Shown piece after piece: positions 52,811 through 60,565 of a stretch of DNA of 64,000 nucleotides. Each line of letters starts with the position of its first letter. The stretch's first letter is position 1. The stretch is taken from contig JBEIIG010000001.1 in assembly GCA_040380855.1 (NCBI GenBank), positions 1-64,000 of the forward strand, given 5' to 3'. Both the position numbers and the translations under genes were made by a program. The notes under the pieces were generated by a model. That model had not been told where the DNA came from. It did not search any database and saw nothing but the letters and a program-made list of their open reading frames with translations. The stretch is from VFMC01 sp040380855 (GTDB taxonomy: Bacteria; Actinomycetota; Acidimicrobiia; Acidimicrobiales; Ilumatobacteraceae).

Positions 52811-52885
52811 GTCGGGGCGAACAGTCCCGATGGTCCCGGGCACAGCAGCCCTTCGGTCATTCCCCCTGAGACGGAGACCTCCATC

Positions 52886-53179
52886 GTGACGATCCTTGCG
52901 TCGAGCCTTGCCCTCGCGAACGCCGATTACTCGTGGCGCAGCCACGCGGTGTGCCGTGGTACCGATCCCGACCTGTTCTTCCCGGTCGGCACCACCGGGC
53001 AGGCCTTGGTGCAGATCGCCCGTGCCAAAGAGGTGTGCTGGGAGTGCCCGGTACGCGTCGAGTGCCTCGACTACGCCATCGCCACCAACCAGGACTCGGG
53101 TATCTGGGGCGGCCTCGACGAAGAGCAGCGCCGCGGTATCCGCCGCCAGAACGCTGCCCGTCAGCGCGCCTTCGCCTGA
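52886..53179 (+). CDS. whiB1: WhiB-family iron-sulfur regulator, WhiB1-like
   Basis: 97 residues. Four cysteines, C23, C51, C54 and C60 (AVCRG, CWECPVRVEC), bind a 4Fe-4S cluster, and GIWGG (72-76) with the basic tail EEQRRGIRRQNAARQRA is the DNA-binding end. WhiB1-type proteins bind the primary sigma factor and respond to nitric oxide. The GTG start is the only one that gives the normal length; GGAG is about 10 nt upstream. A pdtaS-type kinase gene is convergent and immediately downstream, the same neighbour as whiB1 in mycobacteria, which supports the assignment. Confidence 0.9.
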   Translation: MTILASSLALANADYSWRSHAVCRGTDPDLFFPVGTTGQALVQIARAKEVCWECPVRVECLDYAIATNQDSGIWGGLDEEQRRGIRRQNAARQRAFA

Positions 53180-53226
53180 GACAGCACTGAACCGCGCCGA
53201 CCGGCGGCACATCGACTACCAGGGCC

Positions 53227-53249
53227 TCGGCCGACCAGCAGTCGGCCGA
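53227..53249. terminator. Inverted repeat between whiB and pdtaS
   Basis: TCGGCCGA, 7 nt, TCGGCCGA (each arm itself palindromic) lies in the 92-nt convergent gap and could end transcripts from both sides. No U-tract follows, so Rho dependence or weak function is possible. Confidence 0.4.
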
Positions 53250-53271
53250 CCAAAGTTCGGCCAGCCGACAT

Positions 53272-54759
53272 TCAGCCGATGGGGACGGTGAGTTGCACAA
53301 CGGTGCCCATCCCGTCGCGCACGCCTTCGATACCGACCGCCTCGAAATCGCCGTGCATACCGGCGCGCATCATGATCGTGCCCCCGAGTTCGGTCGTCAC
53401 GAGGGTGCGCACGATCGACAACCCGAGCCCGGTGGCCCGGTTCAGTTCGAACCCGGGCTCGAGACCCACCCCGTCGTTCACCACCGTGATCGACAGCTGG
53501 CCTGGGGTGCGCGCCAGGTGCACCACCACGTCGCCACCCTGGCTGCCCTCGGGAAACCCGTGGTCGATCGCGTTCTGCAGCAACTCGATGAGCACCACCG
53601 ACAGCGGGGTGGCCACCGTGGTGGGCAGCCGGCCGCCGTCGCCGTGCACGGTGAACCGCACCGGCCGGTCCTGGCTCTGCAGCCCTTCCTCCGACAGCCG
53701 CAGCAGCGGCCGCACGATGTCGATGAACGCCACATCGTCACCGGCCTCACGAGAGAGGGTCTCGTGCACCACGGCGATGGTGCGGATGCGGCGTACCGAC
53801 TCGCTGATCGCCGCCTTCGCCTCGGCCGACTCGAGCCGGCGGGCCTGCAGGCGCAGCAGCGACGAGATCGTCTGCAGGTTGTTCTTCACCCGGTGGTGCA
53901 CTTCGCGGATCGTGGCGTCTTTCGACAGCAGCAACTTGTCGCGTTTGCGCACCTCGGTGACGTCGCGCACCATCAGCAGCCCACCGGTGACCGCACCGTG
54001 CTCGACGATCGGCAGGCACCGGCTGAGCAGGGTGATCTCGTTCGTCTGGTCGAACTCCTCGATCACCGGTCGGCCGGTTTCGAGCGCACGCCGCGCCGAA
54101 CTGTCGTTGAAGCCCAACTCGGTGAGGCGCATCCCGAGTGCGTTGGCAGTGATGCCCACGCGGTGGAACACGCTCATCGCGTTCGGTGAGGCGTACTGCA
54201 CCCGGGCATCGGCATCGAGCAGGATCGTGCCGTCGCCGATGCGCGGCGCGGCGCTCGAGTCCTCCTGGGGTCCTTCGTTCGGGAACTGCCCCTCGGCGAC
54301 CATCACGGCGAACCGGTCGAACACGCCCAGATAGGTGCGCTCGAGCTCGCCCGGCTCGCGCGCCTCGTCGGCGCGAGCCTCGCGGGCCAGTACGGCGATC
54401 ACCTCACCGTGGAAGCGCACAGGGATGGCCCGGACGTGCACCCGATTGGTGAGCCCCTCGAACTCGACGTCGCGTCGCCCCTCGGAACCGGAGGTGCGCA
54501 CACCGTCGAGGAGATCGCGCATCGTGTCGGCGGTCTCGCCCACGTAGTCGGCGACGTAGATGGTGCGCGCCGTCGAGGGGCGCACCTGGGCGAGGACCAA
54601 CCAGTGGCTCGGCTCGTCGTTGGTCGGGACGTACAAGAGCAGGTCGCCGAACGAGAGGTCGGCGAGCACCCCCCACTCGGCGACGAGTTGCTGGAGGTGG
54701 ACGACCTGGTCGTGGGAGAGCGCGCTGCGCTGTCTCGCGAGCTCGGCGAGGGTAGCCAT
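53272..54759 (-). CDS. pdtaS: Sensor histidine kinase, PdtaS type
   Basis: 495 residues, cytoplasmic. An N-terminal GAF-like domain (1-150) is followed by a PAS domain (about 170-285, IGDGTILLDADARVQYASPNAMS). The HisKA_2 dimerisation helix with the phospho-His is REVHHRVKNNLQTISSLLRLQAR, and the HATPase_c domain has VLIELLQNAIDHGF (N-box) and NRATGLGLSIV (G-box). PdtaS kinases phosphorylate an ANTAR-type RNA-binding response regulator (PdtaR), which is not in the window. Neighbouring whiB1 is conserved with mycobacteria. There is no transmembrane segment. Confidence 0.93.
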   Translation of the reverse strand: MATLAELARQRSALSHDQVVHLQQLVAEWGVLADLSFGDLLLYVPTNDEPSHWLVLAQVRPSTARTIYVADYVGETADTMRDLLDGVRTSGSEGRRDVEFEGLTNRVHVRAIPVRFHGEVIAVLAREARADEAREPGELERTYLGVFDRFAVMVAEGQFPNEGPQEDSSAAPRIGDGTILLDADARVQYASPNAMSVFHRVGITANALGMRLTELGFNDSSARRALETGRPVIEEFDQTNEITLLSRCLPIVEHGAVTGGLLMVRDVTEVRKRDKLLLSKDATIREVHHRVKNNLQTISSLLRLQARRLESAEAKAAISESVRRIRTIAVVHETLSREAGDDVAFIDIVRPLLRLSEEGLQSQDRPVRFTVHGDGGRLPTTVATPLSVVLIELLQNAIDHGFPEGSQGGDVVVHLARTPGQLSITVVNDGVGLEPGFELNRATGLGLSIVRTLVTTELGGTIMMRAGMHGDFEAVGIEGVRDGMGTVVQLTVPIG

Positions 54760-54827
54760 GTGCCGAGTGTGCCAGACCGGCCGGGGCGCTGCGTGCCATC
54801 ACCCGGCCGGGCGCTGCGACGTCGCCG

Positions 54828-56066
54828 TCAGCGGGCCGCCAGCAGATGACCGCCCAACTCGACCAGACCGGCCAGGTCGGCCACGTCGTGGGCCAACGTG
54901 GGTGCCACCACCGTCAGCACCCCCAACGCCTCGAGTTCGCTACGGCGTTCGGCTTCGCGACTGGCGACGACGGCCACGTCGTGGAACCGCTCGCTCACCT
55001 CCGTCACGACCCCCCGGACCGCGGCCACGTCGGCGCCGGCTGCGGCGGCGAGAGCACCGAGTTGCGCCGGGTCGTCGGCCGCTGCCCGCAAGCGCCGCGC
55101 CGCCGTCGCCGCACCGGGCCTGCGCAGGGCGGCAGGCAGGGTGCGGTTCAGCACCACGGCACCGAGGTTCATCGAGCGTCGCTGCAGTTCCTGGGCCAGG
55201 AAGCGGGCCTCGTAGGCGGGTGCCGCTTCGAGCGTCGACACCACCACGAACGCCGTGCGCGGGTCGACCAGCAGGCGTTCGACCTCGTCGGCGCGGGCCA
55301 CGAAACCGGCCTCCATCGACTGGAACAGCACGAAGAACTCGGCGATGTCCTGCAGGAATCGCGAGCCGAGCACCCGATCGGCCACCTGGTAGAACGGCTT
55401 CGACGCCACCGTGAACAACCTGGAGCGGTACGGCACGGTGAGCCAGCGCAGCAGCCGACTGCCGAAGAACTCCTTCATCCGTCCGGGCGCGTCGAGCAGG
55501 TCGAGCGCGTTGCGCGACGGCGGCGTGTCGATGATCACCAGGTCGTAACGACCCGAGGCGTGCACGTCGAGCAACTGCTCCATCGCCAGGTAGTCGTGGC
55601 TGTGCACGAACCGCCCGGTGATGTTCTGGTAGAGCGGATTGGCCAGCACGCGGTCGCGCAGGTCGGCGTCGGCAGCATGCCGATGGATCAGTTCGTCCCA
55701 GCCGGCTTTGGTGTCGAGCATGGCCACCCACAGTTCACCGTGGCCGGTTCGCGTGCCGCCGACGGCCTCACCGAGCGGTGAACCAGGGGGCGCTGCGGTA
55801 TCGAGCATCGCCGGGTCGATCCGCACCGCCTGGCCACCCATCCCTGTCGGATCGAGCCCGAGCGAGGTGGCGAGCCGTCGTGCCGGGTCGACGGTGAGCA
55901 CCAGCACCCGGGCACCCAGGCGCACGGCGGCGATCGCGCCCAGCGAGGCCGACACGGTGGTCTTCCCCGTTCCCCCGCTGCCGCACACGACGAGCATCTC
56001 CTTCGACGCCAACAGCGCGTCGAGGCCGGGCGGTTCGTCGCCGCGACGCGAGCGCACGCGCACCAT
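54828..56066 (-). CDS. ArsA-like ATPase, second of the pair
   Basis: 412 residues. The P-loop VVCGSGGTGKTTVSASLGAI and switch region LTVDPARRLATSLGL, together with VIIDTPPSRNALDLLDAP, mark the ArsA/Get3 class. The arsenite-binding cysteines are absent, so it is not an arsenite pump subunit. Comparable adjacent pairs in mycobacteria (Rv3679-Rv3680) form a complex linked to glycerol and small-molecule stress, which is known for those proteins and inferred here. Its ATG overlaps the stop of the first ATPase gene by one base (TGATG). Confidence 0.88.
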   Translation of the reverse strand: MVRVRSRRGDEPPGLDALLASKEMLVVCGSGGTGKTTVSASLGAIAAVRLGARVLVLTVDPARRLATSLGLDPTGMGGQAVRIDPAMLDTAAPPGSPLGEAVGGTRTGHGELWVAMLDTKAGWDELIHRHAADADLRDRVLANPLYQNITGRFVHSHDYLAMEQLLDVHASGRYDLVIIDTPPSRNALDLLDAPGRMKEFFGSRLLRWLTVPYRSRLFTVASKPFYQVADRVLGSRFLQDIAEFFVLFQSMEAGFVARADEVERLLVDPRTAFVVVSTLEAAPAYEARFLAQELQRRSMNLGAVVLNRTLPAALRRPGAATAARRLRAAADDPAQLGALAAAAGADVAAVRGVVTEVSERFHDVAVVASREAERRSELEALGVLTVVAPTLAHDVADLAGLVELGGHLLAAR

Positions 56067-57007
56067 CAGGCCACCTCGTCGTGGATGGCGTCGGCCATCA
56101 GCGTGACCACCCGCCGACCAGTCGCCCGGGTGAACAGTTCGGGGACGGCGAGCAGCGGGATCGCCGGGTCGAGCGACCGTCGGAGCCGTTCGAGATGCCC
56201 GGCCCCCACCTGGCGCCGGGCCTCGTTCAATGCCGCGGCATCGAGCACGGTGGTTGCGTCGCGTCCGGCGATGGCCACCAAGGCCTCGCGTGCCGCGGGT
56301 GCTTGCAGCTTGGCCAGCACCTCGAGGTCGCGCTCGCTGAACAGGGCGGGCAGCACCCGGTTGGCGATCACCCCCGCCACATCGACCCGCGTCTCGCGAC
56401 GCACCCGGGCGACGAGATCGAGCGTCTCGACCACCGGCATCTCCTCGGGCGTGGTGACCACCACCAGGCCGGTGCACCGGGCGTCGTCGAGGATGTCGAG
56501 CATCCAGTCGGTCTGGTCGTGCACCAGGCCCACCTGCACCAGTTGCCGGATCACCGTCGGTGCAGCGATCTGGGCGACGATGTGACCGCTCGCCTCGGCG
56601 TCGACCACGACGAGGTCGTAGTGACGCTCGCGCACCTCGTAGCACAACTTGCCGACCGCCAGGATCTCTTTCACACCCGGCGCCGCGTCGGCGACGAAGT
56701 CGAACGTGCGCGCCAGCGGACCGATGCGACCGACGAGCGGGATGCGCACGAACAACCGCAGGTACTCGCGCAACGCATCCTCGGTGTTCATCTGCATCGC
56801 CCACAGGCGATCGCCCACCTGGGTGGGCACGAAGCCCAGTGGTCCGCTGTCGAACGCCGCGGCCACGCTGCCCTTGGCGTCCATCTCGCACACCAACGTG
56901 CGCTTGCCGAGGCTGGCGGCCAGTTCGGCCAGCGCTGCGGCCGCGGTGGTCTTGCCGACGCCGCCTTTGCCGGTGACGAACAGCAGGCGGCGGTCGAGCA
57001 GTGTCAG
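56066..57007 (-). CDS. ArsA-like ATPase, first of the pair, with a non-standard start
   Basis: About 313 residues. The P-loop is LLFVTGKGGVGKTTAAAALA, and LVVVDAEASGHIVAQI and VTTPEEMPVVETLDL are the nucleotide-dependent segments. In frame there is no ATG, GTG or TTG between the end of the DUF3107 gene and the P-loop. The most natural start is a CTG at 57007 overlapping the DUF3107 stop as CTGA, in the position usually occupied by ATGA. A frame error or a longer start inside DUF3107 cannot be excluded. With its partner it probably forms a heterodimeric ATPase. Confidence 0.85.
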   Translation of the reverse strand: MTLLDRRLLFVTGKGGVGKTTAAAALAELAASLGKRTLVCEMDAKGSVAAAFDSGPLGFVPTQVGDRLWAMQMNTEDALREYLRLFVRIPLVGRIGPLARTFDFVADAAPGVKEILAVGKLCYEVRERHYDLVVVDAEASGHIVAQIAAPTVIRQLVQVGLVHDQTDWMLDILDDARCTGLVVVTTPEEMPVVETLDLVARVRRETRVDVAGVIANRVLPALFSERDLEVLAKLQAPAAREALVAIAGRDATTVLDAAALNEARRQVGAGHLERLRRSLDPAIPLLAVPELFTRATGRRVVTLMADAIHDEVA

Positions 57008-57237
57008 GCGCCGAACCCGATCTTGCGGGCGGCGTCGGCCGAGCCGATCTCGACGTAGGCGATCTTCGCTGCCGACACCGCCGTGCGGCGACCCTTCTTG
57101 TCGGTCACCCACAGCACGTCGACGGCACCCGACAGGGCAGCCTCGACCTGCTGCTGCAACACGTCGCGATCGGTGTCGTCGGCCAGTTCGATCGACAACT
57201 CGCGGGGAGACTGGGTGACACCGATGCGCAGATCCAT
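57004..57237 (-). CDS. DUF3107 family protein
   Basis: 77 residues, the short actinobacterial DUF3107 family (function unknown): DLRIGVTQSPRELSIELAD at the start and LWVTDKKGRRTAVSAAKIAYVEIG at the end. The ATG start follows TAGACT-like sequence (TAGACTCGGCGGC) by 7 nt, in keeping with a leaderless message. Its stop overlaps the proposed CTG start of the first ArsA-like gene. The association of the two may be conserved or local. Confidence 0.88.
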   Translation of the reverse strand: MDLRIGVTQSPRELSIELADDTDRDVLQQQVEAALSGAVDVLWVTDKKGRRTAVSAAKIAYVEIGSADAARKIGFGA

Positions 57238-57265
57238 GCCGCCGAGTCTACGGACCCAGGCGTCG

Positions 57266-57368
57266 CGATGAGCAGTGTGCGCACCTAGCGCGCGCGTTGC
57301 TCATCGCGCCGGGTGGCCTCGTCACCTCGATGAGCAGTGTGCGCAGCCAGCGCCCCGGTTGCTCATCG
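57266..57368. repeat. Two copies of a 41-bp imperfect palindromic repeat
   Basis: Units at 57266-57306 and 57328-57368 each begin CGATGAGCAGTGTGCGC and end in TTGCTCATCG. The outer 9-10 bases of each unit pair as a stem (GATGAGCA with TGCTCATC), and a GC-rich interior could extend the stem. They fill the gap between the mscR stop and the DUF3107 start. They may act as a transcription terminator for mscR or be a small dispersed REP-like element. Confidence 0.75.
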
Positions 57369-57385
57369 CGGTGCGGGGAGGCGGG

Positions 57386-58471
57386 TCAGAGCACGACGAC
57401 CGAGCGGAGCACCTCGCCACGCTCCATCTTGTGGAACGCCTCCTCCACATCGTCGAGGCCGATCGTCTCGCTGACGAAGCCGTCGAGGGGAAGGCGGCCC
57501 TGCAGGTAGAGGTCGACGAGCATCGGGAAGTCGCGGCTGGGCAGGCAGTCGCCGTACCAACTGCTCTTCAGCGAACCACCGCGACCGAACACCTCGATGA
57601 ACGGCAACTCGAGGGTCATGTCGGGGCGGGGCACCCCCACCAGCACCACGGTGCCAGCGAGGTCGCGAGCATCGAACGCCTGGCGGTAGACGCCGGGGTG
57701 GCCGACGGCCTCGATGCACACGTCGGCGCCGTTGCCGCCGGTGACGCTCTTCACGAACTCGACCGGATCGCTGGTCGAGGCGTTCACGGTATGGGTGGCG
57801 CCGAACTGCTTCGCCCAGTCGAGCTTGCGGTCGTCGAGGTCGATGCCGATGATCGTGTGCGCACCCGCAAGCCGGGCACCGGCGATAGCCGCGTTGCCCA
57901 CACCGCCACAGCCGAACACCGCCACCGAGTCGCCGCGGCCCACGTTGCCGGTGTTGATGGCCGCACCGATACCGGCCATCACCCCGCACCCCAGCAGCCC
58001 GGCTGCCGTGGCAGGCGCCGACGGGTCGACCTTGGTGCACTGACCGGCCGCCACGAGCGTCTTCTCGACGAACGCACCGATGCCGAGTGCAGGCGACAAC
58101 TCGGTGCCGTCGAGCAGGGTCATCTTCTGCTTCGCGTTGAACGTGCTGAAGCAGTACCAGGGCCGGCCCCGCAGACACGAGCGGCAGGTACCGCACACGG
58201 CGCGCCAGTTGAGGATGACGTAGTCGCCCGGCGCCACACCCGTGACACCCTCGCCCACCGACTCGACGACGCCGGCAGCCTCGTGCCCGAGCAGGAACGG
58301 GAAGTCGTCGTTGATGCCGCCCTCGCGGTAGTGGAGGTCGGTGTGGCACACACCACAGGCCTGGATCTTCACGACGGCCTCGCCCGGGCCCGGATCGGGA
58401 ACCACGATGGTCTCGATCGACACCGGCTGCCCCTTGCCCCGGGCCACCACTCCACGCACCTGCTGCGCCAT
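57386..58471 (-). CDS. mscR: S-(hydroxymethyl)mycothiol dehydrogenase
   Basis: 361 residues, zinc alcohol dehydrogenase superfamily. It oxidises the formaldehyde-mycothiol adduct and, in relatives, reduces S-nitrosomycothiol. Catalytic zinc ligands are in ACGVCHTDLHYREGG and LLGHEAAGVVESVGEG. The structural zinc site with four Cys is CGTCRSCLRGRPWYC. The NAD-binding motif is VFGCGGVGNAAIAGARLAGA. The high identity by eye with actinobacterial MscR, including FNAKQKMTLLDGTELSPALGIGAF, makes the call firm. AAAGGGGAG lies 6 nt before the ATG. The protein implies mycothiol as the low-molecular-weight thiol of the cell. Confidence 0.95.
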   Translation of the reverse strand: MAQQVRGVVARGKGQPVSIETIVVPDPGPGEAVVKIQACGVCHTDLHYREGGINDDFPFLLGHEAAGVVESVGEGVTGVAPGDYVILNWRAVCGTCRSCLRGRPWYCFSTFNAKQKMTLLDGTELSPALGIGAFVEKTLVAAGQCTKVDPSAPATAAGLLGCGVMAGIGAAINTGNVGRGDSVAVFGCGGVGNAAIAGARLAGAHTIIGIDLDDRKLDWAKQFGATHTVNASTSDPVEFVKSVTGGNGADVCIEAVGHPGVYRQAFDARDLAGTVVLVGVPRPDMTLELPFIEVFGRGGSLKSSWYGDCLPSRDFPMLVDLYLQGRLPLDGFVSETIGLDDVEEAFHKMERGEVLRSVVVL

Positions 58472-58534
58472 GACTGCTCCCCTTTCGAACGTGCACCCAC
58501 GACGCTGTAGGTGCAACGCCGCGAACCTAGTCGG

Positions 58535-59296
58535 TCAAACGGCAGTGGCGCAGAAGGTGTCGCCCTGGGGCAGCGACTGCTGCAGCGACGGCTCGGCGGC
58601 ACCGCTGTAGAGCGCCTCGAGCATGCCCTTCACCATGCCACGGTCGACCGCGCAGATGACCGGGTGCTCGATGGCCACGTCGCCGAACGGGCAGTGGTTG
58701 TTGATGATGCGCAACTGGTTGTTGCGCTGATCGGCGTGGGCGGCGAACCCGTGCGCGGTGAGCGCGTCGGCCACGGCCTGCAGCGCCGACCGCAACGACC
58801 GCTGCCCGGCACTCACGTCGGGGCCGGTGAGACCGGCCGCCATCGTGGCGCCATAGGTACGCCCCACCTCTTCGGCCATCGCCTCGGCCTGGTCGCGAGG
58901 CAACAGTTCGAGCGCCCTGCCGAGCAGGGTGAGCACCAGGTCGTCGCTGCGCACGGGCACATCGGGCAGCGATTCGCTGGCGGCCCGGTAGTGCTTCGAC
59001 GGCCTGCCCGCGCCCGAGCCCTCGGCCCGCTCGACCGCCACCTCGAGGTATCCACCCGCAGCCAGGCGGTCGAGGTGATGACGCGCCACGTTGGGGTGCA
59101 GACCGAACTGCGCGGCGACCTGCGCTGCGGTGACCCCGCGCTCGGCCGAGCGGGCGAACAGGTAGATGCTGCGCCGGGTGGGGTCGCCGAACGCACTCGT
59201 GATGGCCGAGACGGTGGCGGAGAAGGTGCCGTGATCTCGGTCGGCCCCGGAATCACGCACCGCGTCGGGGGCTGCACTCGGCTGCTTGGCGGACAC
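58535..59296 (-). CDS. SufR-like iron-sulfur transcriptional repressor
   Basis: 253 residues. Residues 36-105 are an ArsR/DeoR-type helix-turn-helix (GDPTRRSIYLFARSAERGVTAAQVA, GLHPNVARHHLDRL, GRPSKHY). The C-terminal half carries C202 (NNHCPFGD), C215 (HPVICAVDRG) and C249 (GDTFCATAV), in the pattern of SufR/Rv1460 cluster ligands. It probably senses iron-sulfur status. GTG start 6 nt after TAGAAT, a leaderless pattern. A palindrome overlapping that -10 suggests autoregulation. It is divergent from mrp, an iron-sulfur carrier, which suits the predicted role. Confidence 0.85.
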   Translation of the reverse strand: MSAKQPSAAPDAVRDSGADRDHGTFSATVSAITSAFGDPTRRSIYLFARSAERGVTAAQVAAQFGLHPNVARHHLDRLAAGGYLEVAVERAEGSGAGRPSKHYRAASESLPDVPVRSDDLVLTLLGRALELLPRDQAEAMAEEVGRTYGATMAAGLTGPDVSAGQRSLRSALQAVADALTAHGFAAHADQRNNQLRIINNHCPFGDVAIEHPVICAVDRGMVKGMLEALYSGAAEPSLQQSLPQGDTFCATAV

Positions 59297-59305
59297 GCCG
59301 GTATT

Positions 59306-59321
59306 CTACCTATCCAGGTAG
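59306..59321. promoter_or_regulatory. Palindromic operator candidate between the SufR-like gene and mrp
   Basis: CTACCT-ATCC-AGGTAG is a perfect 6-4-6 inverted repeat that overlaps the TAGAAT -10 of the regulator gene and lies 62 nt before the mrp start. It is the natural site for control of both genes by the adjacent repressor. Confidence 0.55.
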
Positions 59322-59383
59322 TGGTAATTCGACCGCCCTGCCAGCTTCCCCGCCACCCGCTCTCCCACGCTCGAGGACACCCC

Positions 59384-60523
59384 ATGCCCACGCACGACCA
59401 GATCATCGACGCGCTCCGCCCGGTGGAAGACCCCGAACTGCGCCGATCGATCGTCGATCTCGGCATGGTGCGCAACGTCATCGTCGACGGCGGTTCGGTG
59501 AGCGTGCTCGTGGCCCTCACGGTTGCCGGCTGCCCGTTGCGCAACGAGATCCAGAACCGTGTCACCACCGCCGTCACGGCGCTCGACGGCGTGAGCACGG
59601 TGTCACTCGACTTCACCGTGATGACCGACCAAGAGCGCGAAGCACTGCGTATGAAGCTGCACGGCAACCCGGGCGCCACCGCCGGCCAGGGCCAGGCTCA
59701 CGGCCACGCCGAGGGTCGCGCCATTCCGTTCAGCCAGCCCGGTTCGAAGACGCGGCCGCTGCTCATCTCGTCGGGCAAGGGCGGTGTGGGCAAGAGCTCG
59801 GTCACCGTCAATCTCGCCGTGGCCCTCGCGTCGCAGGGCTACTCGGTGGGTGTGGTCGACGCCGACATCTACGGCTACTCGGTGCCGCGCATGCTGGGCA
59901 CCGACCGCGACCCGGTGGTGATCGACCAGATGCTGGTGCCGCCCGAGCAGTGGGGTGTGCGGTGCATCTCGATGGGCTACTTCGTGCCCCAGGGCCAGGC
60001 CGTCATCTGGCGCGGCCCCATGCTGCACAAGGCGCTCGAGCAGTTCCTCACCGATGTGTACTGGGACGAACCCGACTTCCTGCTCATCGACATGCCGCCC
60101 GGCACCGGCGACATCGCCCTGTCGCTCAGCCAGTACCTGCCGCGAGGCGAGGTGTACGTGGTCACCACCCCGCAGCCCGCCGCGCAGGAGGTGGCCCGCC
60201 TGTCGGCGGCCATGGCCGAGAAGGTGAAGTTGCCGGTGAAGGGCGTCATCGAGAACATGAGCTGGTTCACGGGCGACGACGGCAAGCACTACGAGATCTT
60301 CGGCGAAGGCGGCGGCGCGCTGCTGGCCGGCGACCTCGGTGTGCCGCTGCTCGGCCAGTTGCCGCTCGTTCCCGCCTTGCGTGAGGGCGGCGACAACGGG
60401 CGCCCCATCACGGCGGTCGACCCCGACAGCGAGGCCGCCCGGGCCTTCCAGGAGATCGCTCGCCGGATCGCCGTCGACCTGAAGCCGAAGAAGGTCTTCA
60501 GCCCCAGCCTGCGGATCACCTGA
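59384..60523 (+). CDS. mrp: Mrp/ApbC/NBP35-type iron-sulfur cluster carrier ATPase with MIP18 domain
   Basis: 379 residues. The N-terminal ~95 are the MIP18/DUF59 domain (LRPVEDPELRRSIVDLGMVRNV, LTVAGCPLRNEI). The P-loop is LISSGKGGVGKSSVTVNLA (deviant Walker A with both Lys), and DADIYGYSVPRM and DMPPGTGDIALSLSQ follow. The C-terminal CxxC that holds a cluster in E. coli ApbC is absent (MSWFTGDDGKHYEIFG), as in other actinobacterial Mrp proteins, so cluster transfer must use other ligands such as the MIP18-domain Cys. GAGG lies 7 nt before the ATG. Adjacent to a SufR-like repressor. Confidence 0.93.
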   Translation: MPTHDQIIDALRPVEDPELRRSIVDLGMVRNVIVDGGSVSVLVALTVAGCPLRNEIQNRVTTAVTALDGVSTVSLDFTVMTDQEREALRMKLHGNPGATAGQGQAHGHAEGRAIPFSQPGSKTRPLLISSGKGGVGKSSVTVNLAVALASQGYSVGVVDADIYGYSVPRMLGTDRDPVVIDQMLVPPEQWGVRCISMGYFVPQGQAVIWRGPMLHKALEQFLTDVYWDEPDFLLIDMPPGTGDIALSLSQYLPRGEVYVVTTPQPAAQEVARLSAAMAEKVKLPVKGVIENMSWFTGDDGKHYEIFGEGGGALLAGDLGVPLLGQLPLVPALREGGDNGRPITAVDPDSEAARAFQEIARRIAVDLKPKKVFSPSLRIT

Positions 60524-60565
60524 GGCGGAACGGGCCCGCAAGCCGGGCCGGTAGCGTGGGCGTCC

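Noticed and set aside
54828..57007. Arsenite efflux (arsA) genes
   Set aside because: The P-loops match ArsA/Get3, but the metal-binding cysteines, an arsB gene and an arsR regulator are missing. They fit the paired actinobacterial ArsA-like ATPases instead.
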